A DNA stretch of 64,000 nt from Pseudomonas chlororaphis. Its GTDB lineage: Bacteria > Pseudomonadota > Gammaproteobacteria > Pseudomonadales > Pseudomonadaceae. A program made the position numbers and the translations under genes. Shown here one piece after another: positions 46,243 through 54,926 of this stretch; position 1 is the stretch's first letter; each line of letters begins with the position of its first letter. Where the stretch lies: the NCBI GenBank assembly GCA_001023535.1, contig CP011020.1, positions 5,961,265 through 6,025,264 on the forward strand. The letters run 5' to 3'. The notes below the pieces were generated by a model, which did not search any database, had not been told where the DNA came from, and worked only from the letters and a program-made list of their open reading frames with translations.

Positions 46243-46272
46243 AAAAAACCGCCTCTCTTGAGGCGGTTTTTT
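46243..46272. terminator. Bidirectional terminator, bepA and mucD
   Basis: An 11-13-bp stem aaaaaaccgcctc and gaggcggtttttt with a 4-nt loop has an A-run on one side and a T-run on the other, so it works for both convergent genes. Confidence 0.9.
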
Positions 46273-46290
46273 CATTGCGGCGCTAACCGG

Positions 46291-47721
46291 TCATTCGGCC
46301 AGCTTGAAGGTGATGAAACTCGCACGTCCCTGACGCAGGACCCGCATCGACACCGAGCGATTCTTCGGCAGTGCCTTGGCGATATCGGTGAACTCCTTGG
46401 CCGAACCGATGGCCTGGTTGTTCAGGTGAGTGATGATGTCGCCTGGTTGCAAGCCGATCAGGGCCGCAGGACCGTCCTGCACTTCCTTGATCACCACGCC
46501 GCCCTGAAGCTCCAGGGTGCGCTTCTGCTCTTCGGTAAGCTCGGCCACTGCCACGCCCAGTCGATTGCTGCTGCGCTCGACACCGGATTTGGTCTGCGAA
46601 TCCAGCTCCTTGCCTTCCTCGGGAATGGCCCCGACGGTCAGTTCGACATTCTTGCGCTTGCCTTCGCGGATCACTTCCAGATTGGCCTTGGCACCGGCCT
46701 TGAGGGCGCCCACCAGGTGCGGCAGGTCGGCGGACATGATGATCGGCTGGCCGTTCATGCTCAGGATCACGTCACCCACTTGCAGGCCGCCCTTGGCCGC
46801 CGGCCCCCCTTCCTGGATCTGCGCCACCAGCGCACCGGCTGGTTTTTCCAGCCCGAACGACTCGGCCAGGTCCTTGTTCACTTCCTGGATGACGACGCCC
46901 AGCCAGCCACGGCTGACCTTGCCTTCGCTTTTCAGCTGGCTCGACACGTCCATGGCCACGTCGATCGGGATGGCGAAGGACACGCCCATGAAGCCGCCCG
47001 ACCGGGTGTAGATCTGCGAGTTGATACCCACCACTTCACCGGCAAGGTTGAACAGCGGGCCACCGGAGTTACCCGGGTTGATCGGCACGTCGGTCTGGAT
47101 GAAGGGCACGTAGTTCTCGTTCGGCAAGCTGCGCCCGATGGCGCTGACAATGCCTTGGGTCACGGTGTGGTCGAAACCGAACGGTGAACCGATGGCCACG
47201 ACCCACTGGCCGGCCTTCAGGTCCTGGGATTTGCCCAGCTTGAGCACGGGCAGGTCCTTGCCGTCGATTTTCAGCAAGGCCACGTCGGAGCGTGGGTCGG
47301 TGCCGATCAGCTTGGCCTTGAGTTCACTGCGATCAGCCAGGCGCACCAGGATCTCATCGGCGTCGGCGATCACGTGGTTGTTGGTCAGGATGTAGCCATC
47401 AGGCGAAATGATGAAGCCGGAACCCAGGGATTGCGCCTCACGCTGGCGACCGCCACCCGGCGACCGCGGTTGCGGCGGCATCCCGCGCTCGAAGAACTCG
47501 CGCAGCATCGGCGGCAGGCCTTCGAGGTCCGGCATCTGCTGGTCCGATACCCGACGATCCGGCAACTTCTGGGTCGTACTGATGTTCACCACTGCGGGCG
47601 ACGCCTGCTCGACCAACTGCGTGAAGTCAGGCAACTCGGCTGCCACGGCAGGGACAGCCTGGCCGAGCACAAGCACGGTGGCAAAGATGGAGAGATAGGT
47701 TTTCAAGCGTGGTATCGACAT
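46291..47721 (-). CDS. mucD: Periplasmic HtrA-type protease MucD
   Basis: This 476-residue protein has a signal peptide (about 1-28), a trypsin-like domain with His116, Asp146 and Ser219 (NPGNSGGP), and two PDZ domains (about 255-350 and 375-470). MucD degrades misfolded proteins and dampens AlgU activation. I chose ATG 47721. The 231-nt gap to mucB holds no mucC, so mucD may have its own promoter. Confidence 0.94.
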   Translation of the reverse strand: MSIPRLKTYLSIFATVLVLGQAVPAVAAELPDFTQLVEQASPAVVNISTTQKLPDRRVSDQQMPDLEGLPPMLREFFERGMPPQPRSPGGGRQREAQSLGSGFIISPDGYILTNNHVIADADEILVRLADRSELKAKLIGTDPRSDVALLKIDGKDLPVLKLGKSQDLKAGQWVVAIGSPFGFDHTVTQGIVSAIGRSLPNENYVPFIQTDVPINPGNSGGPLFNLAGEVVGINSQIYTRSGGFMGVSFAIPIDVAMDVSSQLKSEGKVSRGWLGVVIQEVNKDLAESFGLEKPAGALVAQIQEGGPAAKGGLQVGDVILSMNGQPIIMSADLPHLVGALKAGAKANLEVIREGKRKNVELTVGAIPEEGKELDSQTKSGVERSSNRLGVAVAELTEEQKRTLELQGGVVIKEVQDGPAALIGLQPGDIITHLNNQAIGSAKEFTDIAKALPKNRSVSMRVLRQGRASFITFKLAE

Positions 47722-47952
47722 ACGGCTCCCGTTACGACGAGCATGGTTAAGCGATATGGAGCAAGCAATACCAGGGAAAGATACGCCGGTATTTTTGTTC
47801 CGCAAACAGACAAGGCCAGGGCCGAGCGGCTCTGACCTAATAGAAAAAAAACCGTGTTTTTGCAAATGAAAATGCTGACAGGAAGTTTCGGCATTTCGAT
47901 CAGACCCCGGCGCCATCAGCCTTTCGCGCATTCAGGCCACCCAGCCAATACG

Positions 47953-48900
47953 CTACTGGGTCGCCGTGACATCGGAACGCATGGACAGCGCGATCCGCTC
48001 CGCCGTCCCGATGGGAATCTCGCCAACCACCGTGACCATCATTTCGCCCTGGGGCGTGGTGAGTCGACGGGAGACGGCGGCCGTCGGGCCGAGCTGAGTG
48101 CGGGTATCGGTGGCGTTGGCGCCATTCAATGGCTCAAGGAACACCGAGAAGCGCGCCAAGCCATCGTCGTACATCAGGCTGTTGACCAGGACCTTGGTGT
48201 CCGGGTCCTTGCGCGCGGTACTGCTGGCCAACTCGAAGCCCGGCGGCAGCCAGTCCGAGTGCCAGGAGGCTTTCACCGCAGCGGCCTTGTCCGGGTCCTG
48301 TGCAACCACCTTACAATCAGCCGAGGCCTGCAAATCGGCCTCCGCCGGCGCGGCAACGTTCATGCGCGTGAACTGGAACCGTTCGAGCAGTTGCCCCTTG
48401 TCATTGAGCAACAAGGACTTGAGCGGCAACCCCGTCTCTTTGTCCAGGTGCAGTTCGAAGCCGTAGCGATGCTGGTCCTTGGGCGTCAACGCCACAATGA
48501 CCGCCGGACGCCCAGCCACACGCGACTTGCCAATGACGGCAAGGTCATACCAATTCTTGAGTTTTTGCGGATCGAGCGCCCGTGCAGTGCCGTCTGGCGT
48601 ATTGCCCAACCCCGCGATCAGCGAGCCGCTGACGCATTGAGTCCGTCCATCAATGCGCACGACTTCCTGTGCCGAGCCGTCGAGCTGGAGTAGCCGCTCG
48701 CGGACCTTGCCATCCTGGACACGATGCCAGATGTTGTGGGTAGAGAAACTACCGTTGCGCTCGTAAACGAAAGTGCCCTGGAAGCTTTGTTGCTGCTCGG
48801 CCTGGCCCAGGCGGTTCAACCAGTCCTGAGCCTCATCGGCATAGGCTGGAACCGTACACCAGCCTCCCAGCAACAGCGCGAATAAAGGTATGGCGCGCAA
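47953..48900 (-). CDS. mucB: Anti-sigma regulator MucB/RseB
   Basis: This 315-residue periplasmic protein has a signal peptide (about 1-21, ending VPAYA) and the two-domain RseB fold with FQGTFVYERNGSFSTHNIWH and a C-terminal lobe. It binds MucA and blocks its cleavage until released by lipopolysaccharide signals. It starts 13 nt after the mucA stop. Confidence 0.93.
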   Translation of the reverse strand: MRAIPLFALLLGGWCTVPAYADEAQDWLNRLGQAEQQQSFQGTFVYERNGSFSTHNIWHRVQDGKVRERLLQLDGSAQEVVRIDGRTQCVSGSLIAGLGNTPDGTARALDPQKLKNWYDLAVIGKSRVAGRPAVIVALTPKDQHRYGFELHLDKETGLPLKSLLLNDKGQLLERFQFTRMNVAAPAEADLQASADCKVVAQDPDKAAAVKASWHSDWLPPGFELASSTARKDPDTKVLVNSLMYDDGLARFSVFLEPLNGANATDTRTQLGPTAAVSRRLTTPQGEMMVTVVGEIPIGTAERIALSMRSDVTATQ

Positions 48901-48913
48901 TGGTCGTCCTTAA

Positions 48914-49501
48914 TTAACGGTTTTCCATACTGGCTGCACGGGCATAGGGCAGCGCGCTTTCAGTACCCTTCAAGGCAGCTTGCTGGGCATGCTGACGCAG
49001 GTAGTTAGGCAGACGCTGGTCATGCCAGCCAGGTTGGCCTTGCAGCACACCGTTGGTCATCGGACCTGCAGCTTCCGAACCTTCGCTGTAGCCGGCCAGC
49101 ACTGCCGGGCCCTTGACCTGTGGAGCGGCCAGGCCAGGCTGGGTGGACTGCTGCGCCATTTGCACGCCGGCAATCTCATCCTGGTTATACAGGCGCACAC
49201 CGGCCAGTACGGCTACGGTGACCGAAGCGGCAACGGCCAGGCGACCCAGGCTGCGCCATGGTCCGCGGGAGGCTTTTGCCGGTACGGCTTCGTCAGCCAA
49301 TGCAGAAGAAACGGCCGCAGCGATGTCCAGGCGCGGAAGCAGCAGGTCCTTGTGCATTACAGCCCGAGCGATCTGGTAACGAGCCCAGGTCTCACGGGTT
49401 TCAACATCGTCAAAGGCATTCAATACCCGACGCAATTCCAGTTCGTCCGCTTCGTTATCCATCACTGCGGACAGCGATTCCTGCAGGGCTTCACGACTCA
49501 T
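48914..49501 (-). CDS. mucA: Anti-sigma factor MucA
   Basis: This 195-residue protein has the AlgU-binding N-terminal part (REALQESLSAVMDNEADELE), a membrane segment near 86-103 and a periplasmic C-terminal part for MucB. There is no truncation, so the allele looks wild type. I chose ATG 49501. It lies 31 nt after algU. Confidence 0.94.
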   Translation of the reverse strand: MSREALQESLSAVMDNEADELELRRVLNAFDDVETRETWARYQIARAVMHKDLLLPRLDIAAAVSSALADEAVPAKASRGPWRSLGRLAVAASVTVAVLAGVRLYNQDEIAGVQMAQQSTQPGLAAPQVKGPAVLAGYSEGSEAAGPMTNGVLQGQPGWHDQRLPNYLRQHAQQAALKGTESALPYARAASMENR

Positions 49502-49532
49502 GGCGTTCCTCTCTTGGCTATCGCCGCTGTCT

Positions 49533-50114
49533 TTAGTTTTCCTGCAACAACGGTTGCAGGGCTTTATCGATGGCCTCCCGAGCGCGGAAGATCCGGGAGC
49601 GCACGGTACCCACCGGACATTGCATGACGCTCGCAATGTCCTCATAACTCAGACCGTCGAACTCGCGTAAAGTTAAAGCCGTACGCAAATCTTCGGGCAG
49701 TTGCTGGATGGTTCGGTGGACAGTGCCCTCGATCTCATCCCGCAGCAATGCACGTTCCGGGGATTCGAGGTCCTTGAGGCCGTGATCGCCATCGTAGAAC
49801 TCTGCATCTTCAGAACTTACATCGCTATCCGGCGGCCGGCGGCCGCGTGAAACCAGATAGTTTTTCGCCGTGTTGATGGCGATGCGGTAAAGCCACGTGT
49901 AGAACGCGCTGTCGCCGCGAAAATTACCAAGTGCACGGTAGGCCTTGATGAAGGCCTCCTGAGCAACATCCTGCGCTTCATGGGTGTCGTGCACGAACCG
50001 CACGATCAACCCGAGAATTTTGTGCTGGTATTTCAGCACTAGCAGATCGAAAGCTCGCTTGTCGCCGCGTTGTACGCGCTCAACCAGCTGCTGATCCTCT
50101 TCCTGGGTTAGCAT
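49533..50114 (-). CDS. algU: ECF sigma factor AlgU
   Basis: This 193-residue sigma factor has region 2 (DLLVLKYQHKILGLIVRFV, AQDVAQEAFIKAYRAL) and region 4 with YEDIASVMQCPVGTVRSRIF. It directs genes for alginate, envelope stress and osmotolerance and is held by MucA. I chose ATG 50114, preceded by GAGGAG; two AlgU-type promoters lie upstream. Confidence 0.95.
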   Translation of the reverse strand: MLTQEEDQQLVERVQRGDKRAFDLLVLKYQHKILGLIVRFVHDTHEAQDVAQEAFIKAYRALGNFRGDSAFYTWLYRIAINTAKNYLVSRGRRPPDSDVSSEDAEFYDGDHGLKDLESPERALLRDEIEGTVHRTIQQLPEDLRTALTLREFDGLSYEDIASVMQCPVGTVRSRIFRAREAIDKALQPLLQEN

Positions 50115-50173
50115 GAACACTCCTCGATAAGCTCGAAGGAGGCTTGCATTACTAATTGTCCGGGCTTGCAAAC

Positions 50174-50200
50174 ATAGACTCGGGCTTTTCGCAAAAGTTC
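50174..50200 (-). promoter_or_regulatory. AlgU-dependent promoter of algU (proximal)
   Basis: On the minus strand GAACTT (50195-50200) and TCTAT (50174-50178) are 16 nt apart, close to the AlgU consensus GAACTT-N16/17-TCTGA, and would explain positive autoregulation. Confidence 0.7.
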
Positions 50201-50365
50201 TCCCCCTTCCAAGCAAGTTTCCGGCGCGCTCTGATCTCGGCACGCACGAAAAACGCAGCACGAGATTCCCCGGCTGCGCGAATAATCTATCGCCGGGCCT
50301 GTCGGCAAGGACTTCAATCGAAATCCTGCACACCCAACGCTGCTCCCTTTTGCAGACAACCGTCT

Positions 50366-50393
50366 ATTGAACGTAGGCGCCTGGCAAAAGTTC
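50366..50393 (-). promoter_or_regulatory. Second AlgU-type promoter candidate (distal)
   Basis: GAACTT (50388-50393) is followed after 17 nt by TCAAT (50366-50370), a weaker match to the consensus. Confidence 0.4.
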
Positions 50394-50673
50394 CCTCTAT
50401 TTTATAGCGCTGTGAAGTGGACATTGGCCAACCGTGACGGGATAAACCACGCTCTATCCTCGAAACGGCCGCCTTGTTGCCCGCCCATGCGAAACCGCGA
50501 TCCGACGAAGCGTGCCGCTGTTCCACCACACTGGTACCACATTGCCATGATTCGCCCGGCTATTGTGCCGGTCCCCCCCTCTATATACTAGTGGGCTGCG
50601 TGGCTGCGTGACCCGATGAAACGGTGTCCTGCGCCAACCCCGACCCGGGTCGCCTTGAGCGGAAACCATTCGA

Positions 50674-52290
50674 ATGAGCCAACAGTTCCAACATGATGTT
50701 CTGGTAATCGGCAGCGGAGCCGCCGGTTTGAGCCTTGCCCTGACCTTGCCGGAGCATTTGCGCATCGCCGTGCTGAGCAAGGGCGACCTGGCCAACGGCT
50801 CGACATTCTGGGCCCAGGGCGGCGTCGCGGCCGTCCTGGACGATACCGATACCGTCGAATCCCATGTCGACGACACCCTCAACGCTGGTGGCGGCCTGTG
50901 TCACCCGGACGCGGTGCGCTTTACCGTCGAGCACAGCCGGGAAGCCATCCAGTGGCTGATCGACCAGGGCGTGCCATTTACCCGTGACGAGCACTCCGGC
51001 AACGAAGACGGCGGTTTCGAATTTCACCTGACCCGCGAAGGCGGCCACAGCCATCGACGGATCATCCACGCGGCCGATGCCACCGGCGCGGCGATCTTCA
51101 AGACATTGCTCGCCCAGGCCCGGCAGCGGCCGAACATCGAGTTGCTGGAGCAGCGCGTCGCGGTCGACCTGATTACCGAAAAGCGCCTGGGCCTGGAGGG
51201 TGATCGTTGCCTGGGCGCCTACGTGCTCAATCGCGGCACCGGCGAAGTCGACACCTACGGCGCGCGTTTCGTCATCCTGGCCTCCGGCGGGGCCGCGAAA
51301 GTCTACCTTTATACCAGCAACCCCGACGGCGCCTGCGGCGACGGCATCGCCATGGCATGGCGCTCGGGCTGCCGGGTGGCGAACCTGGAATTCAACCAGT
51401 TCCACCCCACCTGCCTTTACCACCCGCTGGCCAAGAGTTTCCTGGTGACCGAGGCCCTGCGTGGCGAAGGGGCCCACCTGAAGCTGCCCAACGGTGAACG
51501 CTTCATGCAGCGCTTCGACCCGCGTGCCGAACTGGCGCCCCGGGACATCGTCGCCCGGGCCATCGACCATGAAATGAAGCGCCTGGGCATCGATTGCGTC
51601 TACCTGGACATCAGCCACAAGCCCGAAGCCTTCATCAAGAGCCATTTCCCGACCGTCTACGAGCGTTGCCTGGAGTTTTCCATCGACATCACCCGGCAAC
51701 CGATCCCGGTGGTGCCGGCGGCGCACTACACCTGCGGTGGCGTGATGGTCGACCAGCAGGGCCGCACCGACGTGCCGGGCCTGTACGCCATCGGCGAAAC
51801 CAGCTTCACCGGCCTGCACGGCGCCAACCGCATGGCCAGCAACTCGCTGCTGGAATGTTTCGTCTACGCCCGCTCGGCGGCGGCAGACATCCTGCAACAA
51901 TTGCCACAGATCGCCATCCCCGCCGCCCTGCCCTCGTGGGACGCCAGCCAGGTCACCGATTCGGACGAAGACGTGATCATCGCCCACAACTGGGACGAAC
52001 TACGGCGTTTCATGTGGGACTACGTGGGGATCGTGCGCACCAACAAGCGCCTGCAACGGGCCCAGCACCGGGTGCGCCTGCTGCTGGATGAAATCGACGA
52101 GTTCTACAGCAACTACAAAGTCAGCCGCGACCTGATCGAGCTGCGCAACCTGGCCCAGGTGGCCGAACTGATGATCCGTTCGGCCATGGAGCGCAAGGAA
52201 AGCCGGGGACTGCACTACACCCTCGACTACCCGGACCTGCTGCCCGAGGCACTGGACACTATCCTGGTGCCGCCCACCTACGCCGACTGA
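50674..52290 (+). CDS. nadB: L-aspartate oxidase
   Basis: This 538-residue flavoenzyme makes iminoaspartate for NAD synthesis. FAD binding uses [13 protein letters not shown] at the start; the substrate site is near [10 protein letters not shown] and [33 protein letters not shown] marks the family's conserved FAD region. The last 32 bp overlap the convergent ygfX gene. Confidence 0.96.
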   Translation: MSQQFQHDVLVIGSGAAGLSLALTLPEHLRIAVLSKGDLANGSTFWAQGGVAAVLDDTDTVESHVDDTLNAGGGLCHPDAVRFTVEHSREAIQWLIDQGVPFTRDEHSGNEDGGFEFHLTREGGHSHRRIIHAADATGAAIFKTLLAQARQRPNIELLEQRVAVDLITEKRLGLEGDRCLGAYVLNRGTGEVDTYGARFVILASGGAAKVYLYTSNPDGACGDGIAMAWRSGCRVANLEFNQFHPTCLYHPLAKSFLVTEALRGEGAHLKLPNGERFMQRFDPRAELAPRDIVARAIDHEMKRLGIDCVYLDISHKPEAFIKSHFPTVYERCLEFSIDITRQPIPVVPAAHYTCGGVMVDQQGRTDVPGLYAIGETSFTGLHGANRMASNSLLECFVYARSAAADILQQLPQIAIPAALPSWDASQVTDSDEDVIIAHNWDELRRFMWDYVGIVRTNKRLQRAQHRVRLLLDEIDEFYSNYKVSRDLIELRNLAQVAELMIRSAMERKESRGLHYTLDYPDLLPEALDTILVPPTYAD

Positions 52291-52711
52291 ACCTGAGCCG
52301 CACCCGCAGGCGCCGATGAGTATCCGGCGCCAGCGCGTCGCGCGGCACGCACAGCGAGCGGACCCGCCACTCGCCCCGCAGGCGAAAACGCAGCACGACG
52401 ATCAACGGCAACGCCAGGCTGTCGGGGCGCAACTGCACCGCCCGCCAACCGTGAGCCGGGCTCCACAGGTGCCAACCGGCCGCGTCGTAACGCAAACCAC
52501 TGAAGGCCTGTCGATGGGTCAACAAGAGCTGTCGCGGCAGGACCCAGGCGCCATGGGCCAGGCACAGCACCACGCCAAGCGCTGCCAACGGGAAAGGGAC
52601 AGACAGGAGACACAACGAACCCAGGGCGACAGCCTGGGCCAGCAGGTAGGCCGCCAGCAGTTGCCTGGAGGCCTGCCAGCGGCATTCGAAGCGGTTACTT
52701 TGGCTGGACAC
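52259..52711 (-). CDS. YgfX-like membrane protein (CptA family)
   Basis: This 150-residue protein has an N-terminal soluble segment, two membrane segments (about 18-35 and 40-58) and a C-terminal Arg-rich part. It follows sdhE by 17 nt overlap, as in many proteobacteria; E. coli CptA/YgfX is a putative toxin acting on MreB and FtsZ with YgfY/SdhE as partner, but SdhE is mainly a flavinylation factor. Confidence 0.78.
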   Translation of the reverse strand: MSSQSNRFECRWQASRQLLAAYLLAQAVALGSLCLLSVPFPLAALGVVLCLAHGAWVLPRQLLLTHRQAFSGLRYDAAGWHLWSPAHGWRAVQLRPDSLALPLIVVLRFRLRGEWRVRSLCVPRDALAPDTHRRLRVRLRFSRRRWAAPG

Positions 52712-52949
52712 GGTCCAGAATCATCCGAACCATGCGCTGCAGCTCTGGATCGTCGGATTCGCTACGCTCCATGAACCAGCCGAACATGTCCTGGTCCTCG
52801 CATTCGAGCAGGCGGACATAGCACGCGCGGTCCGTTTCATTGAGATGGGGATAGACCTCTTTCACGAACGGCACCAGCAACACGTCCAGCTCAAGCATGC
52901 CGCGACGGCTGTGCCAGTAGAGGCGATTCAGTTCAACATCTTCGACCAT
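52695..52949 (-). CDS. sdhE: FAD assembly factor SdhE
   Basis: This 84-residue protein has the signature RRGMLELD, in which RGxxE is needed for covalent FAD attachment to SdhA. The length fits the family. ATG 52949 has AGGAG 6 nt upstream. Confidence 0.93.
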   Translation of the reverse strand: MVEDVELNRLYWHSRRGMLELDVLLVPFVKEVYPHLNETDRACYVRLLECEDQDMFGWFMERSESDDPELQRMVRMILDRVQPK

Positions 52950-53098
52950 GGAGCGCTCCTCAAATAGAGCGCAAGTATACAGGCCCCGCCGTGGTGGAAC
53001 AGACAGCATTGGTCGGCCACGACCGTTCCTTTGTGAACTACCCATTTCAAGGGCGCCCCCTTATGATGTCCACCAGACTTTTTACCCTGCGATGTCCC

Positions 53099-54040
53099 AT
53101 GGCTGATTCCGCTTTTTTCTGCACCCTGTCCCACGAAGGCGTTCTCGCGGTCCGCGGCGTGGATGCCGGCAAATTCCTGCAAGGTCAATTGACCTGCAAT
53201 CTCAACTACCTGAGCGACAGCCGTGCCAGCCTTGGTGCCCGCTGCACCCAGAAAGGCCGTATGCAATCGAGCTTCCGCATCCTGCTCGAAGGCGACGGCG
53301 TGCTGATGGCGATGGCCAGCGAGCTGCTCGAGCCACAACTGGCGGACCTGAAAAAATACGCCGTGTTCTCCAAATCCAAACTCACCGACGAAAGCCCGGC
53401 CTGGGTTCGCTTCGGCCTGGAAAACGCCGACGACGTGCTCGCCGGCCTGGGCCTCGAACTGCCGGCCGACACCGACAGTGTGGTTCGCCATGAGTCGCTG
53501 ATCGCCGTGCGGGTTTCCCCCGGCCGTGCTGAACTCTGGGCCCGCGCCGAGCAGGCGCCAGCGCTCAGGAGCCAACTGGCCGCGGCACTCGCCGAGAAAG
53601 ACCTGAACCCGTGGCTGCTGGGCCAGGTCCGCGCCGGTATCGGTCAGGTGATGCCGGCCACCCGTGAGCTGTTCATCCCGCAGATGCTCAACCTGCAAGC
53701 CGTTGGCGGCGTGAGTTTCAAGAAAGGTTGCTACACCGGCCAGGAAATCGTCGCCCGCATGCAGTACCTGGGCAAGCTCAAACGGCGCCTGTATCGCCTG
53801 CAACTGGACGCCAGCGAACTGCCGGAACCGGGCACGGCGCTGTTCTCCCCGACCCACGGCAGCTCCATCGGCGAAGTGGTGATGGCTGCGCGAGCCGAGC
53901 AAAACATTGAACTGCTGGCGGTGTTGCAGGCCGAAGCAGCGGAAGATGGCAACCTGCACCTGGGCGCCCTGGAAGGCCCAACCCTGCAGTTGCTCGACTT
54001 GCCTTACGAGTTGGACCGCGACCGCGAGATCCAGCGCTGA
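53099..54040 (+). CDS. ygfZ: Folate-binding YgfZ protein
   Basis: This 313-residue protein resembles the glycine cleavage T-protein and helps Fe-S cluster assembly or repair. The signature KKGCYTGQEIVARMQYLG contains the essential Cys. I chose ATG 53099 (MADSAFF); upstream in-frame ATGs at 53062 and 53065 would add 11-12 residues and cannot be excluded. Confidence 0.92.
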   Translation: MADSAFFCTLSHEGVLAVRGVDAGKFLQGQLTCNLNYLSDSRASLGARCTQKGRMQSSFRILLEGDGVLMAMASELLEPQLADLKKYAVFSKSKLTDESPAWVRFGLENADDVLAGLGLELPADTDSVVRHESLIAVRVSPGRAELWARAEQAPALRSQLAAALAEKDLNPWLLGQVRAGIGQVMPATRELFIPQMLNLQAVGGVSFKKGCYTGQEIVARMQYLGKLKRRLYRLQLDASELPEPGTALFSPTHGSSIGEVVMAARAEQNIELLAVLQAEAAEDGNLHLGALEGPTLQLLDLPYELDRDREIQR

Positions 54041-54075
54041 TCGCAGCCTTTGTCGCAACACCCTAGAGAACCGAA

Positions 54076-54897
54076 ATGAGCGATTTGGCGGAGAAGGTCC
54101 AACGGGATTTGGTGGAGGCCATCGATAACGATGACCTGGTGTTGCCAACATTACCGGAAGTGGCCCTGCAGATTCGCCGGGCCGCTGAAGACCCGGAAAT
54201 CAGCGTAAGCAACCTGAGCAAAGTGATCGGTCGCGACACGGCGCTTTCGGCTCGCCTGATAAAAGTGGTCAACAGCCCGCTGCTTCGCGCCACCCAGGAA
54301 GTCACCGACCTGCACACGGCCATCACCCGGCTTGGCGTCAACTACAGCAGTAACCTGGCCATTGGCCTGGTCATGGAGCAGATTTTCCATGCCCGCTCCG
54401 AGGTGGTCGAACAGAAAATGCGCGAAGTCTGGCGCAAAAGCCTGGAGATCGCCGGTGTCAGCTATGCGCTGTGCCGCGGCTACACGCAGCTCAAGCCCGA
54501 CCAGGCGGCCCTCGGTGGGCTGGTGCACCAGATCGGCGTGCTGCCGATCCTGACGTACGCGCAAGACAACAACGAATTGTTGTCCGACCCCGTCAGCCTC
54601 AACCATGTCATCGAGACGATTCATCCGGTGCTGGGGGACAAGTTGCTCAGTGTCTGGGAGTTTCCAGAGAGGCTGGTGAAACTGCCGGGCTTGTACCTGG
54701 ATTTCACCCGGGATACCCGGCAGGTCGATTATGTCGACCTGGTGCAGGTCGCTGCGCTGTATTGCTACAGAGACACCGACCACCCTCTCGGCAAGATCGA
54801 TGTGTTTGCGGTGCCGTCCTTCAAGAAGCTGGGCATCGACCTGGACAACAAGGATCGCTGCGCGCACATCGAAGAAGCGCGGTCGATGTTTTACTAG
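54076..54897 (+). CDS. HDOD domain protein
   Basis: This 273-residue protein is a single HDOD domain, beginning with LPTLPEVALQIRRAAEDP and continuing with NLSKVIGRDTALSARLIKVVNSP. The His-Asp metal residues are absent, as usual in HDOD proteins. The role is signalling, often with c-di-GMP or chemotaxis circuits. It is 35 nt after ygfZ. Confidence 0.9.
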   Translation: MSDLAEKVQRDLVEAIDNDDLVLPTLPEVALQIRRAAEDPEISVSNLSKVIGRDTALSARLIKVVNSPLLRATQEVTDLHTAITRLGVNYSSNLAIGLVMEQIFHARSEVVEQKMREVWRKSLEIAGVSYALCRGYTQLKPDQAALGGLVHQIGVLPILTYAQDNNELLSDPVSLNHVIETIHPVLGDKLLSVWEFPERLVKLPGLYLDFTRDTRQVDYVDLVQVAALYCYRDTDHPLGKIDVFAVPSFKKLGIDLDNKDRCAHIEEARSMFY

Positions 54898-54926
54898 CGA
54901 GCCGGGTGCGCCGAAGCGCATTGGAA

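Larger units (their letters stand above)
50115..50673. other. algU-nadB divergent intergenic region (559 nt)
   Basis: No gene is seen. It carries two AlgU-type promoters for algU and, near nadB, a -10-like TATACT (50584-50589) with only a poor -35, which may serve nadB. Confidence 0.5.

Noticed and set aside
45838..47187. A 449-codon frame running from bepA into mucD antisense
   Set aside because: It passes through a REP pair and the terminator, and overlaps two well-supported genes.
47812..47870. A possible terminator between mucB and mucD
   Set aside because: The A/T runs around 47840 give only a weak stem, so transcription probably continues or restarts without a defined stop.
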